Assembly (NCBI GenBank): GCA_021835105.1
Contig: JAKBQS010000035.1
Span: 1-8,859, forward strand
Length of the DNA: 8,859 nt
From: Microcaldota archaeon
GTDB lineage: Archaea > Micrarchaeota > Micrarchaeia > Micrarchaeales > CABMGC01
Direction of reading: 5' to 3'
Positions 1-7,236 of the stretch are shown piece after piece. The notes under the pieces are model-generated. The model did not search any database and was not told where the DNA came from. It saw nothing but the letters and a program-made list of their open reading frames with translations. The translations under genes were made by a program, and so were the position numbers. The first letter of the stretch is position 1, and every line of letters begins with the position of its first letter.

Positions 1-1230
1 GGCTATGAGCAACCTGAAGTAATAGTAGATGGATATTACGCTGTTTATAATCCCTATTATTGCGAGCCAGTAGAGGCCGGAGTTAACGGCACTCAGGAAG
101 AGCAGGAACTTGCCTATGAATCCCATGGTAAATGGTACACCTATAAATGAGAACATGAATATTGCAAGGGCAAAGGCGGCAAGGCGATTTTCCGATGAGA
201 GCCCCGCCATGTCTGAGATCTTCGTCCGGCCGCGGCTCTCCATGAGCGCGAATATCGCGAATATTCCTATGAAAGCGAACGAATGCGCGAATATCTGGAA
301 GAGGCTGGCCGTAATGCCCTGCGCGGAGTCGGCAGCTATGCCTATGAGTATGTATCCGGCCTGCGATATTGAAGAGTACGCGAAGAGCCTCTTTATCCCA
401 GACTGTGAGAGCGCAGGCAGGTTGCCGTAGAACATCGTTACCACTGAGAGAATGGCCACGGCTATGAAGAGCCCATTATATGCAAAAAATAGCAGAATCA
501 TTATCTGTATGAGCGCTGCGAACCCGACTTTCTTGTTGATCCCGCCAAGCATTGCGGTGATGTAAGGGCGCGACCCCTCATAAACATCAGGTATGAGGAT
601 ATTGAATGGGAATATTGAGGCATCGAAGCTCAGCGAGGCTATGAAGATGAATGCGGCAAAGGCCAGAGCGCCCTCCTGGAGCGCAGGGGATAGGGCAAGG
701 GAATTTGTCAGCACATAATAGATGCCTGCGGCGAAGGCAAAGATAGCTATGGATATTGAAGCCATTATGAAGAATTTAACTGCAGGCTCTATGCTCTTCC
801 TCTCGAGAAGTATCGCAAAGGTGGTAGGTATGCTGGTAAGTTCAAGGCCTATGAATAGGCTAACGAGGGATGCGGAGGATGCAACTATTATCATGCCAAG
901 AAGGGCAAAATCAGACATCAGCGCGAAATCGGCGTAGTTGGATGAGTACTCATACGCAAGAAGGTTTACCATAAGCATGCCGAATGAGAATAGGAAGAAG
1001 AGGAGTGCAGAGAATGCATTGAAAGATATACTTACAATACTTACAGAGGTATCAGGAGCTGGACCTGCTATTATCAGATACGCGGAGAGGACGATAAGAA
1101 CCAGTAGCATCACGGCGTTGTAGGTGAACTGCGTGCGCTTCCTTCCTGAGAGCCTTATGGCCAGAGCGCCGAATAAGAGCAGCAGTGATGCACAGAGAAA
1201 GGCAATTTCTGCGTAAGCGTATGTTGACAT
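1..1230 (-). CDS. nuoN: Complex I subunit NuoN-like, proton-channel subunit (partial, C-terminus off the left edge)
   Basis: This is a membrane antiporter-like subunit of complex I. The frame is open from ATG at 1230 to the window edge, giving 410 residues without a stop; the family is usually about 450-490 residues, so roughly the last 50-80 are missing. NuoN rather than NuoM is indicated by PDVYEG (214-219), the GLE motif with Glu130 in TM5, the IKRLFAYSSISQAGY stretch (279-293), and GFIGKF (370-375) followed by a GLYWLA...NSVISIYYYFR run typical of NuoN. Lys152 (TM6), Lys233 (TM8) and Lys374 (TM12) match conserved lysines. The TM7 lysine that normally sits in FK...PFH is Asp203 (SFDASIFPFN), and the following His is Asn210. 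The start codon directly follows the nuoL stop with no gap; upstream GGTAAT is a weak Shine-Dalgarno. No nuoM lies between nuoL and this gene. Identity as an antiporter-like subunit is near certain; assignment to N is strong. Confidence 0.92.
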   Translation of the reverse strand, partial: MSTYAYAEIAFLCASLLLLFGALAIRLSGRKRTQFTYNAVMLLVLIVLSAYLIIAGPAPDTSVSIVSISFNAFSALLFFLFSFGMLMVNLLAYEYSSNYADFALMSDFALLGMIIVASSASLVSLFIGLELTSIPTTFAILLERKSIEPAVKFFIMASISIAIFAFAAGIYYVLTNSLALSPALQEGALAFAAFIFIASLSFDASIFPFNILIPDVYEGSRPYITAMLGGINKKVGFAALIQIMILLFFAYNGLFIAVAILSVVTMFYGNLPALSQSGIKRLFAYSSISQAGYILIGIAADSAQGITASLFQIFAHSFAFIGIFAIFALMESRGRTKISDMAGLSSENRLAAFALAIFMFSFIGVPFTMGFIGKFLLFLSAVNSGLYWLAIIGIINSVISIYYYFRLLIA

Positions 1231-3027
1231 TTATATTACCAGATAAGCGTAAACGAAAAGGAGCAGGAGACCAACGCTGAATGCGAGGGCGTAGTTGTTT
1301 ATATTTCCGGAAGAAGCCCTGCGCACGACGTTCCCAAGCTGCATTACCCACCTGCCGAATGTATCTATTGAGTAGTTCAGGTACGAGTCGAATATGTACG
1401 CTCCTGAACCTACAATGGTTAGAAGAGCTGCTGTAAGGTCGTACAGCCTGTTGAATGTGTATCTGGTGTATATTACCCCATGAGGCAGAGCCTCTCCAGC
1501 AGGTGCCTTGCTGCGCCAGTAAAACAGATATGCAGCAGCGAAGCCTATTATTGCTATTGAAGTCTCTATCAGCGCATCTGTGATGTGGATCCCTACTGCA
1601 CCGGGACTGAAGTATGCAGGATAGCTTGAGATGTATGAAGGGTTCATAAGGAATATGGCGAAGCCTATTGAAACAAGCGAGAGTACGGCAAGAATTGCCA
1701 TTGGATATGACATGCTCTTCGCCGTGGCTTTGTATCTAATACCTGAGATTACATGCACTGGATTCTTTGAGGGGTATGCGAACCATCTGAATATGTAAAG
1801 GCTTGTAAGGAGCGCTATGGCGGAAAAGAATATGTAGAAAGGAGACGTGTAGGATGGTATTGAGTATCCTATAAATGTGTTTACGAAGAATCCGGAGAAC
1901 GGAATTATTCCTGCTATGGAGAGAACAGATACTGCAGTTGTAATGTAAACTAGCCGGTTTGATTTCATCCCTGCTGAATCGTATAGGCTCTCACTATCTG
2001 AAGCCTCCATCGCGGTTCCAGATCCGAAGAATACAAGGGCTTTGTAGAAGCTCTGGACAAAGAAGAAGAATATCGCGGCAAGGTACGCACCTATCCCTAT
2101 TAGGACAAGCATGAGGGACAGTTCCTGCACTGTTGAATACGCTATTATCTTCTTTATATGTGTCTCCCTGAGCGCATTTAGAGTTGAGAGCACCGCAGTT
2201 ACCAGACCGAATGCAAGTATGGTCTCCTGCAGCGTGGCGCCGAATGCGAGGAATATGGGAAGAAGGGATATCACAGCGAATACGCCTGCTTTTACCATCG
2301 TACTTGAATGCAGGAAGGCAGATACAGGCGTGGGCCCCTCCATCGCATCCGCAAGCCATTCATGGAAAGGAAACTGCGCAGATTTTGTAAATACTGCAAC
2401 GAGGAGGAGGAGCGCACCGGAATATTCGAGCATGGTAGGCGTGGATCCTGAAGCGCCCAGTGCGCTTATGATTGCTGAGAACTGGAGCGTATGGAATGAT
2501 ACGAAGAATATCACTATTGCTGAGAATAGTGCGATGTCACCTATGAAGACTATGCTAAGCGCCTTCCTTGCAGCGTGCGCTGCGGAGCGGCGAGAGTACC
2601 AGAACCCTATCAGCATGTAGCTCATAAGCGTAAGGAACTCCCATGCGATAAAGAAGGATACGAAATTTGCGCTTATTGCAAAAAGAACCATTGCCGCTTC
2701 GAATATAAGCATCTCCGAGTAGAAGCGCCTGTGCTCGCTCAGCTTGTCCATGTATCCTGCCGAGTAAGCCATTATAAGCGGCCCTATTACTAGGACTGCC
2801 AGAAGAAGGACGAAATTAAGCGGCGCTATCTGGGTGGATATGCTCAGGGTTATCCCCTGCAGCGAGAGCCAAGTAAGGCTTGATGCGCTGTGTGATACGA
2901 ACGGGAGCATGAGAAGCGAGAGAAGGCTAAGGGCCGATGCGATATACTTGACGTTTCTTGCCCCAGGCACTATCAGAGAGAGAAAGGCGCCGAGAAGCAG
3001 CGGGAGAAGAAGTATGAGTGCAAGCAT
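1231..3027 (-). CDS. nuoL: Complex I subunit NuoL, proton-channel subunit
   Basis: This 598-residue, highly hydrophobic protein is the distal proton-pumping subunit of the membrane arm. Family marks are Glu130 in AWEFLTLMSYMLIGF (TM5), Asp164 in IGDIALF, Lys215 in TKSAQFPFHEWL (TM7), the DAMEGPTPVSAFLH stretch with His240, Lys292/293, and Lys329 in SFYKAL. The C-terminus keeps an arginine-containing amphipathic section (about 511-575) and a last membrane segment (about 578-597), as expected for the lateral helix and final TM of NuoL. Length is close to the family norm (about 600-660). Oddities: the usual GFFSKDEI in TM12 reads GFFVNTFI (379-386), so the key lysine is Asn383 and the next acid Thr384; the His of the THAFFKA motif is Gln325. 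ATG at 3027 lies one base after the nuoK stop, so translation is probably coupled. No frameshift was seen, and the conserved blocks are in one frame. Confidence 0.96.
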   Translation of the reverse strand: MLALILLLPLLLGAFLSLIVPGARNVKYIASALSLLSLLMLPFVSHSASSLTWLSLQGITLSISTQIAPLNFVLLLAVLVIGPLIMAYSAGYMDKLSEHRRFYSEMLIFEAAMVLFAISANFVSFFIAWEFLTLMSYMLIGFWYSRRSAAHAARKALSIVFIGDIALFSAIVIFFVSFHTLQFSAIISALGASGSTPTMLEYSGALLLLVAVFTKSAQFPFHEWLADAMEGPTPVSAFLHSSTMVKAGVFAVISLLPIFLAFGATLQETILAFGLVTAVLSTLNALRETHIKKIIAYSTVQELSLMLVLIGIGAYLAAIFFFFVQSFYKALVFFGSGTAMEASDSESLYDSAGMKSNRLVYITTAVSVLSIAGIIPFSGFFVNTFIGYSIPSYTSPFYIFFSAIALLTSLYIFRWFAYPSKNPVHVISGIRYKATAKSMSYPMAILAVLSLVSIGFAIFLMNPSYISSYPAYFSPGAVGIHITDALIETSIAIIGFAAAYLFYWRSKAPAGEALPHGVIYTRYTFNRLYDLTAALLTIVGSGAYIFDSYLNYSIDTFGRWVMQLGNVVRRASSGNINNYALAFSVGLLLLFVYAYLVI

Positions 3028-3028
3028 T

Positions 3029-3337
3029 CTACCACTTAAGCTTTGAGAGCTTCCTTACGTCGAAATCTATCCGGTTTGCCTTCATGTAGACATAGAAGGT
3101 TATTAAGGTTATTATCTCCACCGCAGCTACTGCCCATATCCCTACAAGCATTACAACTGCCGCGGGATTCGGTGACTGGTATAGGGAGAAGCCGCCTATC
3201 ACCAGGATAGTGTCTGCAACGAATATGAGCTCTATGCCAAGCATTATTGCTATGAAGTGCCTGTCGGAGAGCAGGCCTGCAAGCGCTATCCCCATTATCA
3301 GCACGGCGCTCGCTACGATATATGTGGATAGTATCAT
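3029..3337 (-). CDS. nuoK: Complex I subunit NuoK
   Basis: This 102-residue, three-helix membrane subunit is the MrpC-like part of the proton path between the quinone module and the antiporter subunits. Both functional glutamates are present: Glu36 in MLGIEL (TM2) and Glu74 in AAVEI (TM3), matching E. coli Glu36 and Glu72. The usual N-A-x-N after TM2 is A-D-T here. The C-terminal tail is charged, as in other NuoK. ATG at 3337 lies two bases after the nuoJ stop, and a GGTG Shine-Dalgarno (minus strand of 3343-3346) sits five bases upstream, which supports this start. The length matches the family (about 100). Confidence 0.95.
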   Translation of the reverse strand: MILSTYIVASAVLIMGIALAGLLSDRHFIAIMLGIELIFVADTILVIGGFSLYQSPNPAAVVMLVGIWAVAAVEIITLITFYVYMKANRIDFDVRKLSKLKW

Positions 3338-3339
3338 CT

Positions 3340-3822
3340 TTACACCAGGCGTATATGCTTCCTTATCAGCAGTACAGTGCCTATAGTCGAAGAGAAGAGC
3401 AGTATAACTATAAGATAGAGCAGGAATGCGTATGTGCCTGAGAATGCTGATACTGCTGCATCTACGAGGTTCTGATTAGAGGTTAGGTACACCTGTGGTA
3501 TTCTCAGCACCATAAGTGACAATGCAGCAGTTATTATTATTGCACCTGCAACAAAGTAAGGCAATTTGGATAAGTTTGCACCTTTCTGCTCAGGCGATAC
3601 GGCAACGACAAGGTACGTAGAGAGCCCTCCAACAAATACGAATAGCTGCAGGAATGCTGCGAGCACCTGGTTGAGTAGCACGAATATGAATGCGCTTGAT
3701 GCGAATGCTATTACGAGCATTAGTACAGCGTATAGTATCTTTCTCTGGACAAAGAGCATTACCGATGCTGCAGCGAGGATAAATGCAGTTATATCGAAGG
3801 CATACTGCAATAGCATTCCCAC
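3340..3822 (-). CDS. nuoJ: Complex I subunit NuoJ (single, unsplit)
   Basis: This 160-residue membrane protein has five predicted helices (about 7-25, 28-51, 53-76, 88-107 and 127-153) and the LLIRK ending typical of NuoJ. In many methanogens this subunit is split into FpoJ1 and FpoJ2; here it is one gene. TM3, which carries the pi-bulge involved in coupling, reads QLFVFVGG (59-66), where most families have QxxVYVGA, so the conserved tyrosine is Phe63. The GTG start at 3822 has GGAG seven bases upstream. An in-frame ATG at 3816 (residue 3) would place that site 13 bases away, so GTG is preferred. Four bases separate it from the nuoI stop. Confidence 0.9.
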   Translation of the reverse strand: MGMLLQYAFDITAFILAAASVMLFVQRKILYAVLMLVIAFASSAFIFVLLNQVLAAFLQLFVFVGGLSTYLVVAVSPEQKGANLSKLPYFVAGAIIITAALSLMVLRIPQVYLTSNQNLVDAAVSAFSGTYAFLLYLIVILLFSSTIGTVLLIRKHIRLV

Positions 3823-3826
3823 AAAC

Positions 3827-4195
3827 CTACTCCAAATCTTCAGGCCTCTTTAGGAGGTCTCTCTTGTCGTATACGCCGTAATCGTAGTTCTTGCTCAGGG
3901 TAAGGCACTTTGGAGGGCAGACCTCTTCGCATAGCGCACAGAATAGGCACCGCTCTATCCCTATCTGCGGCATCTTCTTTACACCCTTGTCTGTTATCAC
4001 ATCCACCATCGTTATGGTCTTGTTTGGGCATATTCTCTCGCAGGCGAAGCAGCTTATGCATGTGTCCATGTCAAGGCGCAGCATGCCCCTGTAATCGTCC
4101 GGAAGAGACTCTCGTTCCTCAGGAAATTCGGTGGTAAACCTCTTCTCGCCGAGGGCCTTTATGGATTTTGCTATTGGGCTTATCATTTCCTCCAC
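3827..4195 (-). CDS. nuoI: Complex I subunit NuoI, 2x[4Fe-4S] ferredoxin-type protein
   Basis: This 122-residue peripheral subunit carries two 4Fe-4S clusters (N6a/N6b) that pass electrons towards cluster N2 in NuoB. Two complete CxxCxxCxxxCP motifs are visible: Cys46, 49, 52 and 56 (CISCFACERICP), and Cys83, 86, 89 and 93 (CLFCALCEEVCP). An extra Cys97 follows the second motif. It is shorter than bacterial NuoI (about 160-180), in line with compact archaeal versions. The start is uncertain: GTG at 4195 begins 13 bases after the nuoH stop with only AGAAG upstream, whereas ATG at 4186 has GGAGG but only two bases away. The difference is three residues. Confidence 0.95.
   Translation of the reverse strand: MEEMISPIAKSIKALGEKRFTTEFPEERESLPDDYRGMLRLDMDTCISCFACERICPNKTITMVDVITDKGVKKMPQIGIERCLFCALCEEVCPPKCLTLSKNYDYGVYDKRDLLKRPEDLE
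3830..3833 (-). promoter_or_regulatory. Shine-Dalgarno GGAG for nuoJ
   Basis: On the minus strand GGAG, within the end of nuoI, lies seven bases before the nuoJ GTG at 3822 and supports that start over the ATG two codons later. Confidence 0.45.
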
Positions 4196-4208
4196 TTCTT
4201 CTCATTTC

Positions 4209-5228
4209 TCAGGCAAATATTATATATGCAATCACAAGGTTTATCAGGGAAAGGGGTAGGAGCCATTTCCATCCGAACTTGAGTATGCTGTCGATCCTCA
4301 TCCTTACCGTAGTGGCCCTTATTACGATTATGAATATGCTTATTATCGAGGCCTTTGCAAGAAGCCATACTATCGGCGGCAGTATAGGGCCTTCCCATCC
4401 TCCAAAGAATAGTATTGTTATCAGGAGGCTCCCTAGCAGCATTCTTGAGTAATCAAGGAATAGGGAGAGTGCGTAATATGGGGCACTCATGTCAGTTAGC
4501 CACCCTGCTATAAGTTCCGAATCCGCTTCCCTGAGGTCAAATGGCGGCCTCTCGAGTTCCGCGAGCATGGTTATGAATAGTACGACGAGGCCAAGCGGCA
4601 TGAATATTGCGAATATGCCGCTTGACTGCGCACTTATTATGGAGGCTATGTTGTATCCGTGTGCGGCTATCCCCACCGCTGCAACTGCGAGTATCATTGG
4701 AAGTTCATAGCTTAGCAGTATGAGTACGGATCTCTGAGCACTTATATCTGCAAATTTGTTGCTCGTGCTGAATGCAGTTATGAATAGGAGGATTGGTGTG
4801 AAAGATAGCAGCACGAAGACTATAAGTATTCCGAAAGCGAAGTTTGTCGCTTGGAGGGATGGTGCGAAGGGCAGGAGCAGAACCAGGAATATCGAGATTG
4901 AGACAAGAAGAGGCATGCCTATTATGTATAGGGTACGCTCGGCAGCGTCTGGTATTATATCCTCTTTTGCAAGGAGCTTCACCAGATCTGCGAAGTTCTG
5001 GAGTATGCCAAACTTGCCTACATATGTAGGTCCGTGCCTGTGCTGCACCTTGGCTATCATCTTCCTCTCAAGCCAGCCGAATACGTAACCGAAAATGGAT
5101 ATTATTATTGCCACTATTATGGCGAATGCTATTATCCCTCCTATCGAGTATATCGGATTAGGGGAGTTTATGTATGAGGTTACATTCAGCCCCATGCCGG
5201 AAGGAAACTGCAGGTTATTTGTCAACAC
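4209..5228 (-). CDS. nuoH: Complex I subunit NuoH, quinone-module membrane subunit
   Basis: This 339-residue membrane protein forms the quinone chamber with NuoB and NuoD and starts the charged path into the membrane arm. Family marks in order are WLERK (52-56), the RHGPTYVGKFGILQNFADLVKLL region with KED (64-90), SYELP (173-177), the AELERPPFDLREADSEL loop (213-229), FFGGW, and the IRATTVRMRID block near the C-terminus. Most acidic loop positions are kept. The consensus AELNRAPFD has Glu instead of Asn, and the usual TEYSG following the loop is TDMSA (235-239), so its tyrosine is absent. GTG at 5228 overlaps the end of nuoD by 14 bases. A GGTGAT site five bases upstream supports it over the in-frame ATG at 5195, which has no such site. 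Confidence 0.95.
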   Translation of the reverse strand: MLTNNLQFPSGMGLNVTSYINSPNPIYSIGGIIAFAIIVAIIISIFGYVFGWLERKMIAKVQHRHGPTYVGKFGILQNFADLVKLLAKEDIIPDAAERTLYIIGMPLLVSISIFLVLLLPFAPSLQATNFAFGILIVFVLLSFTPILLFITAFSTSNKFADISAQRSVLILLSYELPMILAVAAVGIAAHGYNIASIISAQSSGIFAIFMPLGLVVLFITMLAELERPPFDLREADSELIAGWLTDMSAPYYALSLFLDYSRMLLGSLLITILFFGGWEGPILPPIVWLLAKASIISIFIIVIRATTVRMRIDSILKFGWKWLLPLSLINLVIAYIIFA

Positions 5229-6309
5229 AGCCCATCACCAGGTCAAGCGTCCCCATTATTCCGAACATGTCTGCCGTGCGCTGCCCCTTTGCGAGAAAAT
5301 TCAAGGCTGCAAGGTTTATGAAGCTGGGAGACCTTATGGAGAGCCTGTACGGCTTCTGTGCATCTGCTACGAGGTACATGATGCACTCACCTCTTGGAAG
5401 CTCGCGGCTCACAATCGAGATGCGGTTCTTTGCTGCAGGAAGTATAAGCTTTATTGGCATTCCTAGGGCGTCACCATCAGGAAGCAGCTTTATCGCCTCC
5501 CTTACTAGGCGTATGCTCTCCTTTATCTCCATCATTCTTACCTTGTATCTTGCAAGGTTATCCCCTGCCATCTGCACCTGCGTGGAGAAATGAAGTTTTT
5601 GGTATACATAATAAGGCTTGTTCTTCCTCGCGTCGAAGTTAACTCCGGATGCACGGAGTACGGGACCTGTGACTCCAAGATTCTTTGCATCTTCATATGA
5701 CAGCACCCCGACGCCCTTCATCCTCTCCATGAATACGGGGTTCCTCTCCAGGTATCTCTCGTACTCTTTGACTCTTTTCTCCATGTAGTCCATCAGTTCC
5801 AGAGCATGATCCGTAAAGTCTGGTGGGAGGTCGCGCACCATCCCGCCTATTCTCATGTTTACGTAGAACATCCTTCCGCCAGCGGCTTCTTCGAGAAGGT
5901 TCAGGACCATGTCCCTGTCCTGGAAGCCCCACATGAATGCAGTGAACATCTGCCCTATATCATTGCACATAGTGCCTATCCAGAGAAGGTGGCTGGCTAT
6001 CCTCTGAAGCTCAAGAAGTATTACCCTTATGTACTGTGCGCGCTCCTTTACTTCAACCCCCATTGCCGCTTCGACAGCAGCAACGTAAGCTTCGTCGTAT
6101 GACATGGGAGAGACGTAATCCAGCTTCTCCATGTATGGCGGGTTCTGCATGAACATCCTGGTCTCTACAAGCTTCTCGACTCCGCGGTGAAGGAATCCGA
6201 TGTGCGGCTGGACATCTACCACTGTATCGCCGTCTATGTCAGCAACGAGGCGAAGGACCCCGTGAGTGCTGGGATGCACAGGGCCTATGTTTATCCTTGT
6301 TACCGCCAT
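5215..6309 (-). CDS. nuoD: Complex I subunit NuoD (49 kDa), quinone-binding subunit
   Basis: This 364-residue protein is related to the large subunit of [NiFe] hydrogenases and forms the quinone site with NuoB. It starts with the canonical GPVHPSTHGVLRL block (9-21; His12 and His16), then IGFLHRGVEKL (37-47) and DYVSPMS (64-70), whose Tyr65 corresponds to the quinone-headgroup tyrosine. IRVILLELQRIASHLLW and a C-terminal DLVMGCVDK, equivalent to the usual DxVxGEVDR ending, complete the family pattern. The [NiFe]-binding cysteine pairs of hydrogenases are absent, as expected for complex I. It is shorter than fused or bacterial forms but fits archaeal FpoD/NuoD. The nuoC stop and the ATG overlap by one base (TAATG), and GGTG lies seven bases upstream, suggesting coupled translation. 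Confidence 0.97.
   Translation of the reverse strand: MAVTRINIGPVHPSTHGVLRLVADIDGDTVVDVQPHIGFLHRGVEKLVETRMFMQNPPYMEKLDYVSPMSYDEAYVAAVEAAMGVEVKERAQYIRVILLELQRIASHLLWIGTMCNDIGQMFTAFMWGFQDRDMVLNLLEEAAGGRMFYVNMRIGGMVRDLPPDFTDHALELMDYMEKRVKEYERYLERNPVFMERMKGVGVLSYEDAKNLGVTGPVLRASGVNFDARKNKPYYVYQKLHFSTQVQMAGDNLARYKVRMMEIKESIRLVREAIKLLPDGDALGMPIKLILPAAKNRISIVSRELPRGECIMYLVADAQKPYRLSIRSPSFINLAALNFLAKGQRTADMFGIMGTLDLVMGCVDK
5234..5239 (-). promoter_or_regulatory. Shine-Dalgarno GGTGAT for nuoH
   Basis: On the minus strand this reads GGTGAT, the classic archaeal ribosome-binding sequence, five bases before the nuoH GTG. It lies inside the end of nuoD and decides the overlapping GTG start over the downstream ATG at 5195. 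Confidence 0.6.
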
Positions 6310-6689
6310 TATTTAGCACCTTCTTCGTATGGCATTCCCCACTGGAAGGACTTCCTAAGCGGCGGTTTCTTCCCGTCCCATTTCTCCAGGAGGAGCCTCT
6401 CCGCATTTCTCCCCACGATATTTATTCCGAACATCTCAGACATCTCCCTCTCATACCAGTCTGCAGCCAGGAAGAGCTTCATTACGCTTGGCACCCATGC
6501 ATCTTCGGCAGGGACTGTGACCTCCACGATCTCCTCCTTGCTCCCCTCAATGTTTTCTAGCATGTATATTACGTCAATGTGATCAGAGTAGTCTACCGCA
6601 GTAATCTTCTCCAGATAGTCGAATCCGGCTTTTTTCATCTCTTCCAGCTTTTCCTTGATGTGTTCCCTCTCAATCTTCAATTTTTCCAC
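6309..6689 (-). CDS. nuoC: Complex I subunit NuoC (30 kDa)
   Basis: This 126-residue peripheral subunit packs against NuoD in the connecting arm and carries no cofactor. The family signature ADWYEREMSEMFGI is at 76-89, followed by the ERLLLEKWDGKKPPLRKSF region (97-115), close to the consensus RLLL..WxGxPLRKDF. The N-terminal part is short and helical with many Lys and Glu residues; the whole protein is shorter than typical NuoC (about 150-200). The GTG start at 6689 overlaps the nuoB 3' end by 20 bases. No clear Shine-Dalgarno precedes it, so the exact start is less certain than the identity. It is separate from nuoD, not fused as in E. coli. Confidence 0.94.
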   Translation of the reverse strand: MEKLKIEREHIKEKLEEMKKAGFDYLEKITAVDYSDHIDVIYMLENIEGSKEEIVEVTVPAEDAWVPSVMKLFLAADWYEREMSEMFGINIVGRNAERLLLEKWDGKKPPLRKSFQWGMPYEEGAK

Positions 6690-7236
6690 CTATCTTCTTC
6701 TGGAGCTTCATCAATGCGTCAAATAGATTCTCAGGCCGCGGCGGGCATCCTGCGACATACACGTCTACCGGAAGAACCTGATCTATACCGCGTATTATAT
6801 TATAGCTCTCAAACCATGGCCCGCCACAAGTTGCACACTCCCCAAACGATACAATATACCGTGGTCTTGCCATCTGCTCATAGAGGCGCTTTATCTCAGG
6901 AATCATGGACTTTGTAACCCAGCCTGCTATTATCATTACATCGCACTGCCTTGGCGTGGACCTGAAGAGGAGGAATCCCTTCCTCTCTGCATCTATCCTT
7001 GGCGATCCGAAACTCATGAGCTCTATGGCGCAGCATGCAAGGCCGAACTGGAGGGGCCAGACTGAATTAGACCTTGACCAATTTATCAGACCTTTTGAGA
7101 AGGCCCCAGATATATCAGAAAGCTTCGCAAAAATGGCATTCGGCTTTACTTCGTAGTTCTTCATTGACTGGGCTACAAGCTCATTCATCTCGCTTCTCGC
7201 ATCGGTTGCCTGATTGCCTTGTTCCCATTCATCCAT
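6670..7236 (-). CDS. nuoB: Complex I subunit NuoB, N2 iron-sulfur cluster subunit
   Basis: This 188-residue subunit binds the terminal [4Fe-4S] cluster N2, which reduces quinone. The ligands are visible: tandem Cys68-Cys69 in FGLACCAIEL, Cys134 in SFGECATCGGPW, and Cys164 in VAGCPPRPENL. The spacing (65 and 30 residues) matches the family. Cys137 and Cys98 are additional. The STPRQCDVMIIAGWVT and IKRLYEQM stretches also match. The first 35 residues are variable. The frame is open to a TTG at 7254, but I choose ATG at 7236, which overlaps the end of nuoA by eight bases; a GGTTGAT sequence upstream resembles a ribosome-binding site. Confidence 0.96.
   Translation of the reverse strand: MDEWEQGNQATDARSEMNELVAQSMKNYEVKPNAIFAKLSDISGAFSKGLINWSRSNSVWPLQFGLACCAIELMSFGSPRIDAERKGFLLFRSTPRQCDVMIIAGWVTKSMIPEIKRLYEQMARPRYIVSFGECATCGGPWFESYNIIRGIDQVLPVDVYVAGCPPRPENLFDALMKLQKKIGGKIED

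Noticed and set aside
247..294. Three copies of CGCGAATAT within 48 bases
   Set aside because: All copies are in the nuoN reading phase and encode Ile-Phe-Ala in a membrane helix. The repetition follows from helix composition and codon use, not a regulatory repeat.
1..1230. Left-edge gene as NuoM
   Set aside because: It lacks the NuoM PDAHTEAPTAGS-type segment and has PDVYEG, SKxxGF-like and GFIGKF motifs typical of NuoN.
2111..2620. 169-codon open frame on the plus strand
   Set aside because: It lies wholly antisense to the most conserved part of nuoL, has a low-complexity Ala/Arg/Ser-rich product and no recognisable domain. Codon structure of nuoL explains it.
5095..5593. Plus-strand open frames of 123 and 139 codons
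   Set aside because: They are antisense to the nuoH start and nuoD 3' end, both strongly conserved on the minus strand, and no family resemblance is seen.
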